In this document: positions 10,854-18,381 of the stretch, one piece after another
Position numbering within the stretch: the first letter of the stretch is position 1
Layout of the letters: every line of letters begins with the position of its first letter
Origin: JBBQKG01 sp038326655
GTDB taxonomy: Bacteria > Actinomycetota > Thermoleophilia > Solirubrobacterales > JBBDJG01
Direction of reading: 5' to 3'
Length of the DNA stretch: 64,000 nt
NCBI GenBank assembly: GCA_038326655.1
Contig: JBBQKG010000001.1
Span: 1 to 64,000, forward strand
Notes under the pieces: model-generated
Seen by the model: only the letters and a program-made list of their open reading frames with translations
Database searches by the model: none
What the model was told of the DNA's origin: nothing
Made by a program: the position numbers and the translations under genes

Positions 10854-12235
10854 CGGTCCGGATCCACGACTCGCTGACGAACGCCGTCCGTGACCTTGCG
10901 CCGCGGGATCCCGGGAAGGCGGGCATCTACGTCTGCGGTCCGACCGTCTACGGGCGGATCCACGTCGGGAACGCCCGCCCGTACGTCGTCTTTGCCCTGT
11001 TCCGGAGGTTCCTGCGGCACGAGGGCTACGAGGTCACGCTGGTCGAGAACGTCACCGATATCAACGACAAGATCTACGCCGCGGCGCGGGCGCAGGGCAG
11101 ACCATCGGAGGAGCTCGCACGCGAGATGACCGCCAACTACCGGGCGGACACGGACCGTCTCGCGCTGGGCCGGCCGGACCGGGAGCCGCTCGCGAGCGAG
11201 ACGCTGAAGGACATCGTGGATCTCATCACGGCGCTGATCGAGCGGGGGCACGCATACCCCAGCAACGGCGACGTCTACTTCAACGTACGCAGCTTTCCGG
11301 AGTACGGAAAGCTCTCGAACCGGCGGCTCGACGAGCTGGCGCCCGGTGAGCAGGGTGAGCCCGACGAAGACACGGCGCTCAAGCGCGACCCGCTCGACTT
11401 CGCCCTGTGGAAGGCGCACAAGCCGAACGAGGACACCTGGTGGGAGTCGCCCTGGGGCCGCGGGCGGCCCGGGTGGCACATCGAGTGCTCCGCGATGGCC
11501 GAGACCATTCTGGGGCTCGACTTCGACGTCCACGGAGGCGGCTCGGATCTCGTCTTCCCGCATCACGAAAACGAGATCGCACAGACCGAGGCAGGGCGCG
11601 GCAAGCCGCTTGCCCGGCTCTGGATGCACAACGGCATGGTCCGCTTCGAGGAGGAGAAGATGGCCAAGTCGGTGGGCAACGTCACGCTGCTAGCCGACGC
11701 GCTCGACCGCCACGGCCGCGACGCGCTCGTCGTGTACTTCCTGCGCGGGCACTACCGCCAGCCGCTCGCGTACTCCGATGAGCTGGTCGAGGACGCCGCG
11801 CGCGCGGTCGAGCGGATCGCGAACTTCTGCCGGACGGTGCGCAAGCGCCACGGCGAGCGCGAGGCACGCCCCGCCTTTCCGGCCGCGGACCGCAGGGAGA
11901 TCTTCTTCGACGCCCTGCGCGACGACTTCAACACGCCCCGGGCGCTCGCCGCGCTGTTCGAGCTGATCAACGACGTCAACCGCGAGGGACCTCCGCCGGA
12001 CCTCGAGCCGGCGCTCGGCGAGATGCTCGAGGCGATCGGCCTCGAGCACCTCATGGAGGCCGAGCGGCCGGTCGACGAAGAGGTGCTGCGGCTCGCGGCC
12101 GAGCGCGACGAGGCGCGGCGCGCGCGCGACTTCGACCGGGCCGACCGGGCTCGAGACGAGCTGCTCGCGCGAGGGTACGAGGTGCGCGACACCCCCGAGG
12201 GACCCGAGCTGGTCCCCTCGCGCGAGCCGGGGTGA
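10850..12235 (+). CDS. cysS: Cysteinyl-tRNA synthetase
   Basis: Class I aminoacyl-tRNA synthetase of 461 residues. Motifs: CGPTVYGRIHVGNARP (zinc Cys29 and the HIGH-equivalent HVGN at 38-41), WHIECSAM and HHENE (further zinc ligands) and KMAKS at about residue 270 (KMSKS loop). The C-terminal DALR-type helical region ends with a DFDRADRARDELLARGY motif. The GTG start at 10850 gives the expected N terminus and overlaps the ispF stop; the long in-frame upstream extension is antisense or shadow to neighbouring genes. The TGA overlaps the GTG of rlmB. Confidence 0.97.
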   Translation: MTVRIHDSLTNAVRDLAPRDPGKAGIYVCGPTVYGRIHVGNARPYVVFALFRRFLRHEGYEVTLVENVTDINDKIYAAARAQGRPSEELAREMTANYRADTDRLALGRPDREPLASETLKDIVDLITALIERGHAYPSNGDVYFNVRSFPEYGKLSNRRLDELAPGEQGEPDEDTALKRDPLDFALWKAHKPNEDTWWESPWGRGRPGWHIECSAMAETILGLDFDVHGGGSDLVFPHHENEIAQTEAGRGKPLARLWMHNGMVRFEEEKMAKSVGNVTLLADALDRHGRDALVVYFLRGHYRQPLAYSDELVEDAARAVERIANFCRTVRKRHGEREARPAFPAADRREIFFDALRDDFNTPRALAALFELINDVNREGPPPDLEPALGEMLEAIGLEHLMEAERPVDEEVLRLAAERDEARRARDFDRADRARDELLARGYEVRDTPEGPELVPSREPG

Positions 12236-12879
12236 TCATCTACGGGCGGAATGCGGTCCGCGAGGCTGAGCGCGGCCGCCGGCGCGTCGCGCGTGTCTGG
12301 AGGCAGGACGAGGTGCCTCGCGAAGAGCTGGAGCGGCTGTGCGGCTCCCGTGACCACCAGGGCGTGGTGGCCGAGGTCGACCCGTACCCCTACTCGACCT
12401 CCGAGGAGCTGCTCGAGCCCGAGGACGCGCTCGTGGTCGCGCTCGACCAGATCCAGGACCCGCAGAACCTGGGCGCGATCTCCCGGAGTGCGGAGGGCGC
12501 GGGCGCGACCGGCGTCGTGATCCCGGAACACGGCTCGGCGCTCGTCACCCCGGCCGTCTGCCGGGCGTCGGCCGGAGCCGTCGAGCATTTGAAGATCGCG
12601 GTCGTCCGCAACCTCGCCGACTTCCTGGGCGACGCGAAGCGGGCCGGGGCATGGGTCTACGGCGCCGAGGCGGGTGGGGACCCGTACACCGCCCACGACT
12701 ACCGTGGCCGCGTGGTGCTGGTGCTGGGGTCCGAGGGGCGAGGCCTTCGGCCACGCGTGCGGAGCATGTGCGACGCGGTCATCGGCGTGCCCCTGCGCGG
12801 CCGGCTGGAGTCGCTCAACGTGGGCGCGACCGCGGCCGTGCTGCTGTACGAAATCGTTCGGCAGCGAACGAACCCTTGA
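12232..12879 (+). CDS. rlmB: 23S rRNA 2'-O-methyltransferase RlmB (SpoU/TrmH family)
   Basis: SPOUT-class SAM-dependent methyltransferase predicted to modify the ribose of the 23S rRNA P-loop guanosine. The 215-residue protein has the N-terminal substrate-binding domain (IIYGRNAVREA) and the catalytic knot with QDPQNLGAISRSAEGAGATG, VLGSEGRGLRP and the C-terminal SLNVGATAAVLLYE. The GTG start overlaps the cysS stop. In Bacillus the cysS-rlmB-sigH order includes mrnC and yacP, which are missing here. Confidence 0.95.
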   Translation: MIIYGRNAVREAERGRRRVARVWRQDEVPREELERLCGSRDHQGVVAEVDPYPYSTSEELLEPEDALVVALDQIQDPQNLGAISRSAEGAGATGVVIPEHGSALVTPAVCRASAGAVEHLKIAVVRNLADFLGDAKRAGAWVYGAEAGGDPYTAHDYRGRVVLVLGSEGRGLRPRVRSMCDAVIGVPLRGRLESLNVGATAAVLLYEIVRQRTNP

Positions 12880-12903
12880 CAAAGCCGGGCTCACGCCTAG
12901 AAT
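12876..12903 (+). promoter_or_regulatory. Strong sigma-A-type promoter of sigH
   Basis: Perfect -35 TTGACA at 12876-12881, 16-nt spacer, -10 TAGAAT at 12898-12903. The -35 overlaps the last codons of rlmB. This is the closest match to consensus I found in the window. The expected start site is near 12910, giving a leader of about 140 nt. Confidence 0.8.
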
Positions 12904-12910
12904 GCCGCCC

Positions 12911-12933
12911 AACCTAAAGTTGGACTTGAGGTT
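12911..12933 (+). promoter_or_regulatory. Near-perfect 23-bp palindrome at the sigH transcription start
   Basis: Arms AACCTAAAGT (12911-12920) and ACTTGAGGTT (12924-12933) match at 9 of 10 positions around a TGG centre. The half-site CTTGAGG/CCTCAAG resembles MerR-family (SoxR-like) operators. It begins 8 nt after the -10, a position suited to repression. A leader stem-loop is the alternative reading. Confidence 0.6.
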
Positions 12934-13013
12934 GACGGTCGAGAATGGTCGAGCGTTCCTCGAGGTTTCCGTCTAAGGGGGCGCCAGGGGAGGTAAGTGC
13001 GCCGCCGCCCGTC

Positions 13014-13033
13014 GGCACGGCTTCGGCCGTGTC
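13014..13033 (+). promoter_or_regulatory. TTCG-tetraloop hairpin beside the sigH ribosome-binding site
   Basis: CACGGC (13016-13021), loop TTCG, GCCGTG (13026-13031), extended by one G-T and one G-C pair. It ends one nt before the ribosome-binding sequence AGGGAGGAGG (13034-13043), so it could influence access to it or protect the mRNA end. Confidence 0.55.
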
Positions 13034-13048
13034 AGGGAGGAGGTCGCA

Positions 13049-13813
13049 GTGCCCGTACCCACCCCGAGCAGGGAAGCCAGATCCCCAGCCCCGGCGCCGC
13101 CGATCCACCGTCCGCCGGCACGCCGGCTGACCCGCCGCGTGTCGGGCCCAGCGGGCCCTGCTGCCGCCGCGGCCCGGCCGGCCCAGCGGTCGGCGAACCA
13201 ACCCGACGACGAGTACCTCGTCGCGCTCGCGAAGCAGGGGGTCCCGGAGGCCACCGAGCGGATGATCCGCCGCTATCACGGCTTCGTCCGCCTCAAGGCG
13301 TCCTCGTATTTCCTGATCGGCGGCGACTCCGACGACCTGATCCAGGAGGGACTGGTCGGCCTGTACAAGGCGATCCGTGACTATCGATCCGATCGTGAGT
13401 CGAGCTTTCGCAACTTCGCGGAGCTGTGCATCACCCGCCAGATCATCACGGCCGTGAAGACCGCGACGCGGAACAAGCACACGCCGCTCAACTCCTATGT
13501 CTCGTTCAGCCAGACGCCGGCCGCGAGCGGGGAGGAGGGCGAGCCGACGATGGCCGACATCCTGCCGGGATCGACCGTGCACGACCCCGTGAACCAGGTG
13601 ATCTCGACCGAGGAGATCGAGAGCCTGGTGTCGTGCATCACGAGCGTGCTCAGCGACCTCGAGAGCCGCGTCCTGTCGCTCTACCTCGACGGGCGCTCCT
13701 ACGAAGAGGTGGCGGAGCTCCTCGACTGCGACACGAAGACCGTCGACAACGCATTGCAACGGGTGAAGCGCAAGGTGGGAACCCACCTGGACTCACGCGC
13801 CGTACCCGAGTAG
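13049..13813 (+). CDS. sigH: RNA polymerase sigma factor, SigH (sigma-30) type
   Basis: Sigma-70 family member lacking region 1, closest to the sporulation sigma factor SigH of Firmicutes; many non-sporulating Thermoleophilia encode one. Of 254 residues the first 45-50 are a Pro/Arg/Ala-rich, probably disordered extension. Region 2 follows, with DDLIQEGLVGL (about 95-105, core-binding and -10 recognition), and region 4 (RSYEEVAELLDCDTKTVDNAL, about 215-235) forms the -35-binding HTH. The GTG start is supported by AGGGAGGAGG ending 5 nt upstream. The gene has its own promoter, palindrome and leader hairpin and ends in a clear terminator, so it can be expressed apart from the rlmB operon. Confidence 0.93.
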   Translation: MPVPTPSREARSPAPAPPIHRPPARRLTRRVSGPAGPAAAAARPAQRSANQPDDEYLVALAKQGVPEATERMIRRYHGFVRLKASSYFLIGGDSDDLIQEGLVGLYKAIRDYRSDRESSFRNFAELCITRQIITAVKTATRNKHTPLNSYVSFSQTPAASGEEGEPTMADILPGSTVHDPVNQVISTEEIESLVSCITSVLSDLESRVLSLYLDGRSYEEVAELLDCDTKTVDNALQRVKRKVGTHLDSRAVPE

Positions 13814-13816
13814 CAG

Positions 13817-13836
13817 CCGGGAGCCCGAGCTCCCGG
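13817..13836 (+). repeat. Short perfect inverted repeat just after sigH
   Basis: CCGGGAGC (13817-13824), loop CCGA, GCTCCCGG (13829-13836). It begins three nt after the sigH stop and precedes the main terminator, making a tandem hairpin. Confidence 0.5.
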
Positions 13837-13844
13837 GCCCCAAC

Positions 13845-14105
13845 CTAACCCGGTCGGTCTGATTGCAGACCGACCGGCACCTTTTTCTCCGGGCACGGGG
13901 GCGGCTTGCAGTCGCCTCCGCCCACGACCGGGCCGCGCCTGGGCCAGCGCGGCGGTGGCGGCAGCTTGGGGCGGCGGCCGCGGTCCTCGTCGGCGAGCCC
14001 CTCTTCGGGGTCGGGGACCTCCTTGACCGCGTACCAGATCAGCCATGCCGCACCCAGCATGGGGATCTTCAGGATCACAATCATGAAGAAAAGAGTCCAG
14101 CCCAT
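13845..14105 (-). CDS. Small membrane protein, unknown function
   Basis: An 86-residue protein with one N-terminal membrane helix (about residues 3-25, FFMIVILKIPMLGAAWLIWY), followed by an acidic stretch (PDPEEGLADEDRG) and a Pro/Gly-rich cytoplasmic tail with two Cys. No known domain is recognised. The last 13 residues are encoded by the sigH terminator on the opposite strand, so the true C terminus could differ if the frame is decaying. TAGACT on the minus strand (14115-14120) lies 9 nt before the ATG, which fits a leaderless message. It is adjacent to the luciferase-like gene but has its own start signal. Confidence 0.65.
   Translation of the reverse strand: MGWTLFFMIVILKIPMLGAAWLIWYAVKEVPDPEEGLADEDRGRRPKLPPPPRWPRRGPVVGGGDCKPPPCPEKKVPVGLQSDRPG
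13850..13886 (+). terminator. Rho-independent terminator of sigH
   Basis: Perfect 11-bp stem CCGGTCGGTCT (13850-13860) with AGACCGACCGG (13867-13877), loop GATTGC, then CACC and a run of five T. Its arms also encode the last residues of the small minus-strand gene that ends at 13845. Confidence 0.85.
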
Positions 14106-14117
14106 GGGCGGCTGAGT

Positions 14118-15140
14118 CTAGCCCATGCGCTGGGCCTTCCCGAGCGTCTCCACGATCGCATCGTGGTAGGCGCGGACCCGCCCTGGATCGGTCGCCACGA
14201 CGGGCGCTCCGACCAGCACCCGGTCGACCGCCGAGGCATGCCGGGCGACGCGCTCGCGGCACTCTGTGGGCGCGCCGGCGATCGCCATCGCATCGAGCAT
14301 CTCCTCGGTCACGAGCGCCGTCATCCCGGCGAGGTCGAAGCTGCGCCAGAGCTCGCGTATCTGTGCCGCGGTCTTGCCGAAGCCATGCATGTCGAGGATG
14401 CGGTCGTACGTGCGCACGGTGGAATGGAAGGCGATCTGGCGCTTGGCATCCTCGCGTGCCTGCTCGGGATCGTCGCCGATCGCGACCACGAGCCAATCCG
14501 CGATCGCGATGTCGCCCGGAGGCCGGCCCTCGCGCTCGGCGCCCTCGGCGATCGCCGGCCGCATCACCTCGTCGATGTAGCGCAGCGTCGCCATCGGGTG
14601 CGACACGACGCCGTCCGCGACGGCGCCCGCGGTGCGCGCCATGCCCTCGTTGACGGCCGCCAGGTAGACCGGGATCGCCGGGCGCACCTGGCCCGCACGC
14701 CCGTAGGGGCGAACCTGGAGCTGGACCAGCTCGCCTTCGTAGTCGATTGCGCCCGCCTCCGCTGCGCCCCAGACCGTGCGGATCGCCTCGATCGTCTCAC
14801 GCACGCGCCGCGCCGGGCGCTCCTCCGGTGCGCCGAGCCAGTCCCTGCGCATCCGCCGCGTGCCCGTGCCGAGCTCTAGCACGAAGCGGCCGCCGGAGAG
14901 CTCGTCCAGGTCGAGCGCCGTCACCGCGGTCAGCAGGGGGGAGCGTCCGAACGCCCACGCGATCCCGGTCGCGAGCTCGACCGACTCCGTGGCGACCGCT
15001 GCCGCGGCGAGCGCCAGCGGCCCCGAGTGGTTGTGGAACTCCGGCGCCCACACGGAGTCGAACCCGGCCCGCTCGGCCTGCTTCGCCAGCTCGACGTTCT
15101 CGCGCTGCGTGGGCAGCTCGAGCAGGAGTCCCAGCTTCAA
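14118..15140 (-). CDS. Luciferase-like (LLM class) F420/flavin-dependent oxidoreductase
   Basis: TIM-barrel oxidoreductase of the bacterial luciferase superfamily, 340 residues. Features are the N-terminal strand LGLLLELPTQ, GFDSVWAPEF, the ATGIAWAFGRSPLL loop, LDELSGGRFVLELGTG (typical of the family's flavin/F420 subgroup) and PVYLAAVNEGM. The physiological substrate is unknown. The start is a TTG (complement of 15138-15140). It lies downstream of the shortened LLM gene on the same strand with a 9-bp gap, so the two are probably cotranscribed and may derive from one duplicated family. Confidence 0.88.
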   Translation of the reverse strand: MKLGLLLELPTQRENVELAKQAERAGFDSVWAPEFHNHSGPLALAAAAVATESVELATGIAWAFGRSPLLTAVTALDLDELSGGRFVLELGTGTRRMRRDWLGAPEERPARRVRETIEAIRTVWGAAEAGAIDYEGELVQLQVRPYGRAGQVRPAIPVYLAAVNEGMARTAGAVADGVVSHPMATLRYIDEVMRPAIAEGAEREGRPPGDIAIADWLVVAIGDDPEQAREDAKRQIAFHSTVRTYDRILDMHGFGKTAAQIRELWRSFDLAGMTALVTEEMLDAMAIAGAPTECRERVARHASAVDRVLVGAPVVATDPGRVRAYHDAIVETLGKAQRMG

Positions 15141-15149
15141 GTGACGCTG

Positions 15150-15563
15150 CTACTTGCCGACCGCGTCGGCAAGCAGGTCGGCCTGCTCGAAATGCTTGCT
15201 CGCGGGAAACAGCACCAGCTCGTCGCAGCCGGCCTGCTCGAAGCCATCGACATAGCTCTTCACCATCTCGGGGCTGGTCGCCGTGCTGCCCACGATCTGG
15301 GCCGCATAGTCCCCGAGCCAGGCGTAGTAGTGGCCGATGTTGCGCTCGGCGTGTGCCTGCGCGTCCAGGCCGAGCGAGTAGTACGCGAGCGAGGCCTTCC
15401 TGGGCTTGCCGCTGCGGCCGGCGCGCTCCCACGCCTCGTCGACGATCCTGTCGACCGTGCCGAGGCTCGAGAAGCCCCGCGCGTCTGCCTTCTTCGCGAA
15501 CTCGACCAGCGAGTCCGCGTCGACATCCTGGATCGCGTTGGGAAGTCCGACTCCGATGTCCAT
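15150..15563 (-). CDS. LLM-class oxidoreductase with a large internal deletion
   Basis: A 137-residue open frame whose first 41 residues (MDIGVGLPN...GFSSLGTVDRIV) match the N terminus of F420-type LLM proteins and whose remaining residues (from DEAWERAGRSGKPRKASLAYY to CDELVLFPASKHFEQADLLAD) match their C terminus. About 150-160 residues that normally form the central barrel and flavin site are missing, with the junction in frame after DRIV. A GGAAGG ribosome-binding site precedes the ATG, so it may still be translated. It is unlikely to be a working LLM enzyme: either a pseudogene caught early or a repurposed small protein. Confidence 0.75.
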   Translation of the reverse strand: MDIGVGLPNAIQDVDADSLVEFAKKADARGFSSLGTVDRIVDEAWERAGRSGKPRKASLAYYSLGLDAQAHAERNIGHYYAWLGDYAAQIVGSTATSPEMVKSYVDGFEQAGCDELVLFPASKHFEQADLLADAVGK

Positions 15564-15590
15564 GACTGACCTTCCTTATGCTCGGGAGGC

Positions 15591-16025
15591 GTGGAGGCGC
15601 GAACGTTAGATGAGTTGCCCAGCTGGGCCCGCGAGCTCGTCGGCGGGGGCCGCGTCGCCCACCTCGGCCTCCTCGACGAGGCGGATCGCCCCCGGGTGCT
15701 ACCCGTCACCTACGCAGTCCAAGCAGGATCGATCTGGAGTGCGATCGACCGCAAGCCGAAGCGTGCGGCCGAGCCGGCCCGGCTCAGCTACCTGCGCCGA
15801 AGCCCGCAGGCGGCGCTGACCGTCGACCGGTACTCCGAGGACTGGCGAGAGCTGGCCTGGGTGCAGGCGCTCGGCAGCGTCGAGCTGCTCGATGCCGCCG
15901 ACGCGGGCCCGGCGCTCGAGGCCCTCGCGGCCAAGTACGAGCCCTACCGGGCCGAGCCGCCGCCCGGGCCGCTGCTGCGGCTGGTGCCCGAGCGCCTCCT
16001 CTGCTGGCGCGCGGCGCCGCTGTAG
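15591..16025 (+). CDS. PPOX-class, probably F420-dependent oxidoreductase
   Basis: A 144-residue split beta-barrel protein of the pyridoxamine-phosphate-oxidase-like superfamily, FDOR type. Recognisable elements are RVAHLGLLDEADRPRVLPVTYAV, the IDRKPKR segment that in the family contacts the cofactor phosphates, and the RSPQAALTVDRYSEDW strand. Function is probably an F420-linked reduction or F420 binding; the substrate is unknown. The GTG at 15591 is only 27 bp from the divergent shortened LLM gene, and GGGAGG at 15584-15589 is unusually close to it. A TTG at 15615 is an alternative start. The next gene, another LLM protein, follows after 9 bp. Confidence 0.85.
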   Translation: MEARTLDELPSWARELVGGGRVAHLGLLDEADRPRVLPVTYAVQAGSIWSAIDRKPKRAAEPARLSYLRRSPQAALTVDRYSEDWRELAWVQALGSVELLDAADAGPALEALAAKYEPYRAEPPPGPLLRLVPERLLCWRAAPL

Positions 16026-16034
16026 GCTGGCGCC

Positions 16035-16967
16035 GTGCGGATCGCCGTCTCGCTCCCGAACGTCGGCTTGGACCACGGCAAGGAGATGCTGCTGCCGGTC
16101 GCGCAGGCGGCGGAGCGCCTCGGCTTCGACTCGGTCTTCGCCGCGCATCACGTCGTGCTGCCCTACGAGCGCGAGAGCCGCTATCCGTACCAGCGCTCGG
16201 GTACTGAGATCGCGATGTCGCCCGGGATGCAGTGGCTCGACCCACTGGTCGCGCTGTCGCTCGTGGCGGCGGTTACGGATCGACTCAGGCTCGGCACGAG
16301 CGTGCTCGTGCTGCCGTACCGGAACCCGCTCAACCTGGCCGCCGAGTGTGCCGCGCTGGACGTACTCAGTGACGGGCGCTTCGTACTCGGCGTGGGGGCC
16401 GGCTGGATGCGCGAGGAGTTCGAGGCGCTCGGGCTGGACCCGGGCGAGCGTGGCGCGCGCACCGACGAGTACATCCAGGTGCTGCGGACACTCTGGACCG
16501 ACGACCCCGCGAGCTTCGCGGGGCGGTTCGTGAACTTCGGCGGGATCGTGCTGGCGACCACCCCCCGCAACGAGGGCGGTCCACCGATCTGGGTCGGGGG
16601 CAACACCGACGCAGGCCTTCGCCGCGCCCTCCGGCACGGCGACGGATGGCATGGATTCGAGGTGTATCCGGAGGAGATGCCCGATGTACGCGAGCGGCTT
16701 GCCCGGATCGGCGAGGAGGTCGAGCGTGACCCGGCCGAGCTCGAGCTGAGCGTCGCCCGCGGCCTGATCCCGCCCGGACGCGAGGAGGAGTCGTTCGTGC
16801 CCGACCGCCGCATGCTGGGAGGCTCCGCACAGGCGATCGTCGACGAGCTTGGCCTGTACCAGGAGCAGGGCGTCGGGCTGGTCCTGATCCAGGTCAGCCT
16901 GCTCGCGCCGCTCGTGCCGGAGGCCCTGGAATGGGTCGCGGCCGAGGTCCTTCCGGCCGTCTCGTAG
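16035..16967 (+). CDS. LLM-class F420-dependent oxidoreductase (TIGR03619-like)
   Basis: Full-length luciferase-superfamily protein of 310 residues: IAVSLPNVG, RLGFDSVFAAHH, RLGTSVLVLPYRNPL, LDVLSDGRFVLGVGAGW, and PPIWVGGNTDAGLRRALRHGDGW near the C-terminal phosphate site. These are typical of F420-utilising members. It is probably cotranscribed with the PPOX-class gene, a common pairing in F420-using actinobacteria. The GTG start has TAGGCT 6 nt upstream and no Shine-Dalgarno sequence. Confidence 0.9.
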   Translation: MRIAVSLPNVGLDHGKEMLLPVAQAAERLGFDSVFAAHHVVLPYERESRYPYQRSGTEIAMSPGMQWLDPLVALSLVAAVTDRLRLGTSVLVLPYRNPLNLAAECAALDVLSDGRFVLGVGAGWMREEFEALGLDPGERGARTDEYIQVLRTLWTDDPASFAGRFVNFGGIVLATTPRNEGGPPIWVGGNTDAGLRRALRHGDGWHGFEVYPEEMPDVRERLARIGEEVERDPAELELSVARGLIPPGREEESFVPDRRMLGGSAQAIVDELGLYQEQGVGLVLIQVSLLAPLVPEALEWVAAEVLPAVS

Positions 16968-16985
16968 ATAGACTGCGCGGCCCGC

Positions 16986-17543
16986 ATGGCCGCTTATTAC
17001 GTCCTCGGCATCCTCCTCGTCGTCTGGGCGCTGGCGCTCTCCGCCTTCGGGCTCGCCCGTGCCGACTTCCCGCCGAGCGGGTCGGCCGGCCGCGCGCTGG
17101 TGGGCGCCACGGCGCTGATCGTGCTGGGTGCGCTGGTCGCGCTGCTCGCCACGACGCACAGGGAGCACCCGCGCGAGGAGGCGGCCGCGAAGGCACTCGA
17201 GAAGAAGCAGGCGGCGGCGCCGCAACCGCCGCCGAGCAAGGCCCCGGCGGGGGCGACGAAGGGCGGGAAGCAGGCCAAGGCGATCGAGAAGGAGTTCTCC
17301 ATCGCGCTCGCCGGAGGGAATTCGCTGAAGGCCGGCAAGTACACGTTCGACGTGCAGAACGCCGGCAAGATCCAGCACGACCTCGCGATCCAGGGCAAGG
17401 GCACCAAGGCGGTCACGCCGCTGATCGACGGCGGCCAGTCCAAGACCCTCCGGACCTCGCTCAAGGCCGGGAAGTACAAGCTCTACTGCACCGTGCCGGG
17501 TCACGAGCAGGCCGGCATGAAGCTCGATGTCACGGTCAAATAA
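16986..17543 (+). CDS. Membrane-anchored cupredoxin (plastocyanin-like)
   Basis: 185 residues: two N-terminal membrane helices (about 3-25 and 37-57), a Lys/Ala/Pro-rich linker (about 60-100), then a type-1 copper domain. Copper ligands are visible as His in KIQHDLAI, Cys and His in YCTVPGHEQAGM, and Met at the end of that motif. It probably carries electrons at the outer face of the membrane to or from the adjacent oxidase. The same C-terminal copper motif occurs in the fused cytochrome at the other end of the cluster (22635-23321). TAGACT at 16969-16974 lies 11 nt before the ATG; the cox2 leader follows after 52 bp. Confidence 0.92.
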   Translation: MAAYYVLGILLVVWALALSAFGLARADFPPSGSAGRALVGATALIVLGALVALLATTHREHPREEAAAKALEKKQAAAPQPPPSKAPAGATKGGKQAKAIEKEFSIALAGGNSLKAGKYTFDVQNAGKIQHDLAIQGKGTKAVTPLIDGGQSKTLRTSLKAGKYKLYCTVPGHEQAGMKLDVTVK

Positions 17544-17595
17544 CGGCGACCGCCAAGCGGGAGGGTCCAAGCGCGTGCGTAGTATCGTGATCGCG

Positions 17596-17622
17596 ATGGC
17601 TCCGGGGGAGACGGCAGCATGA
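17596..17622 (+). other. Eight-codon upstream ORF overlapping the cox2 start
   Basis: ATG at 17596 encodes MAPGETAA and its TGA (17620-17622) overlaps the cox2 ATG (17619-17621) as ATGA. TAGTAT at 17580-17585 lies 10 nt upstream, so the short ORF may be the first thing translated on a leaderless mRNA. GGGGGAG inside it is the Shine-Dalgarno sequence for cox2. It is a candidate for translational coupling. Confidence 0.4.
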
Positions 17623-18356
17623 GCGCCCTCAAGAACCCGTACGTCCAGGTGGGCCTGTGGACGGTCGGGATCGGAGCCGTGCTCAGCGTGATCGTGCTCA
17701 GCGTGCCCTGGCTCCCAGAGGACGCCTCGACCGCCGGCACCCCGATCGACACGCTCTACAACGTGCTCGCGGTGATCTCGTGCTTCGTGTTCGCCCTGGT
17801 CGTCAGCATCCTGATGGTCTCGGTCGTCCACTTCCGGCGCCGCCACAACGACCTCAGCGACGGTGAGCCGATTCACGGCAACACCACGCTCGAGGCGATC
17901 TGGACCGCGATCCCGGCCGTCCTGATGGTCGGCGCGGCGGTCTATAGCGGCCTCGTCCTCGCCGACATCGAAGAGACGAAGGCAAACACCCAGGAGGTGA
18001 CGGTCACGGGACAGCAGTTCGCCTGGACTTTCAAGTACCAGTCGCAGAACTTCAAGGCGGGGGAGCTTCACCTCGTCAATGGCACGCCGTACCACTTCGA
18101 GCTCCGGGCCAAAGACGTGATCCACTCCTTCTGGGTCCCGGAATTCCGGATGAAGAAGGACGCCGTCCCCGGTCTCAAGACCGATATCCGCGTGACGCCG
18201 ACGCGCAACGGCAGGTACACGCTCGCGTGCACCGAGCTCTGCGGCCTCGGTCACTCCACGATGCGGGCGCCGGTCGTGGTCGAGAACCAGGCCGCGTTCG
18301 ACAAATGGGCGGCGCAGGCCAAGAAGAACCAGAACCTCGTGGGCGGCACCTCGTGA
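17619..18356 (+). CDS. ctaC: Cytochrome c oxidase subunit II
   Basis: Carries the CuA centre that receives electrons for haem-copper oxidase. The 245-residue protein has an N-terminal helix (about 12-32), a second helix (about 48-70) and a third hydrophobic stretch near TTLEAIWTAIPAVLMVGAAV, then the periplasmic cupredoxin fold. CuA ligands are His in HSFWVPEF and the CTELCGLGHSTM motif (two Cys, His, Met). The Trp-rich electron entry patch is present (GQQFAWTFKY). There is no fused cytochrome c domain, so an external donor is needed; cupredoxin and cytochrome c candidates are encoded on both sides. Translation may be coupled to the short ORF at 17596. Confidence 0.96.
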   Translation: MSALKNPYVQVGLWTVGIGAVLSVIVLSVPWLPEDASTAGTPIDTLYNVLAVISCFVFALVVSILMVSVVHFRRRHNDLSDGEPIHGNTTLEAIWTAIPAVLMVGAAVYSGLVLADIEETKANTQEVTVTGQQFAWTFKYQSQNFKAGELHLVNGTPYHFELRAKDVIHSFWVPEFRMKKDAVPGLKTDIRVTPTRNGRYTLACTELCGLGHSTMRAPVVVENQAAFDKWAAQAKKNQNLVGGTS

Positions 18357-18381
18357 CCGGACCGGCGCCCGAGGCGCGCTT

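Noticed and set aside
12902..12976. Short open frame (24 codons) in the sigH leader
   Set aside because: Its ATG overlaps the -10 box and lies upstream of the expected transcription start, so it cannot be translated from that promoter.
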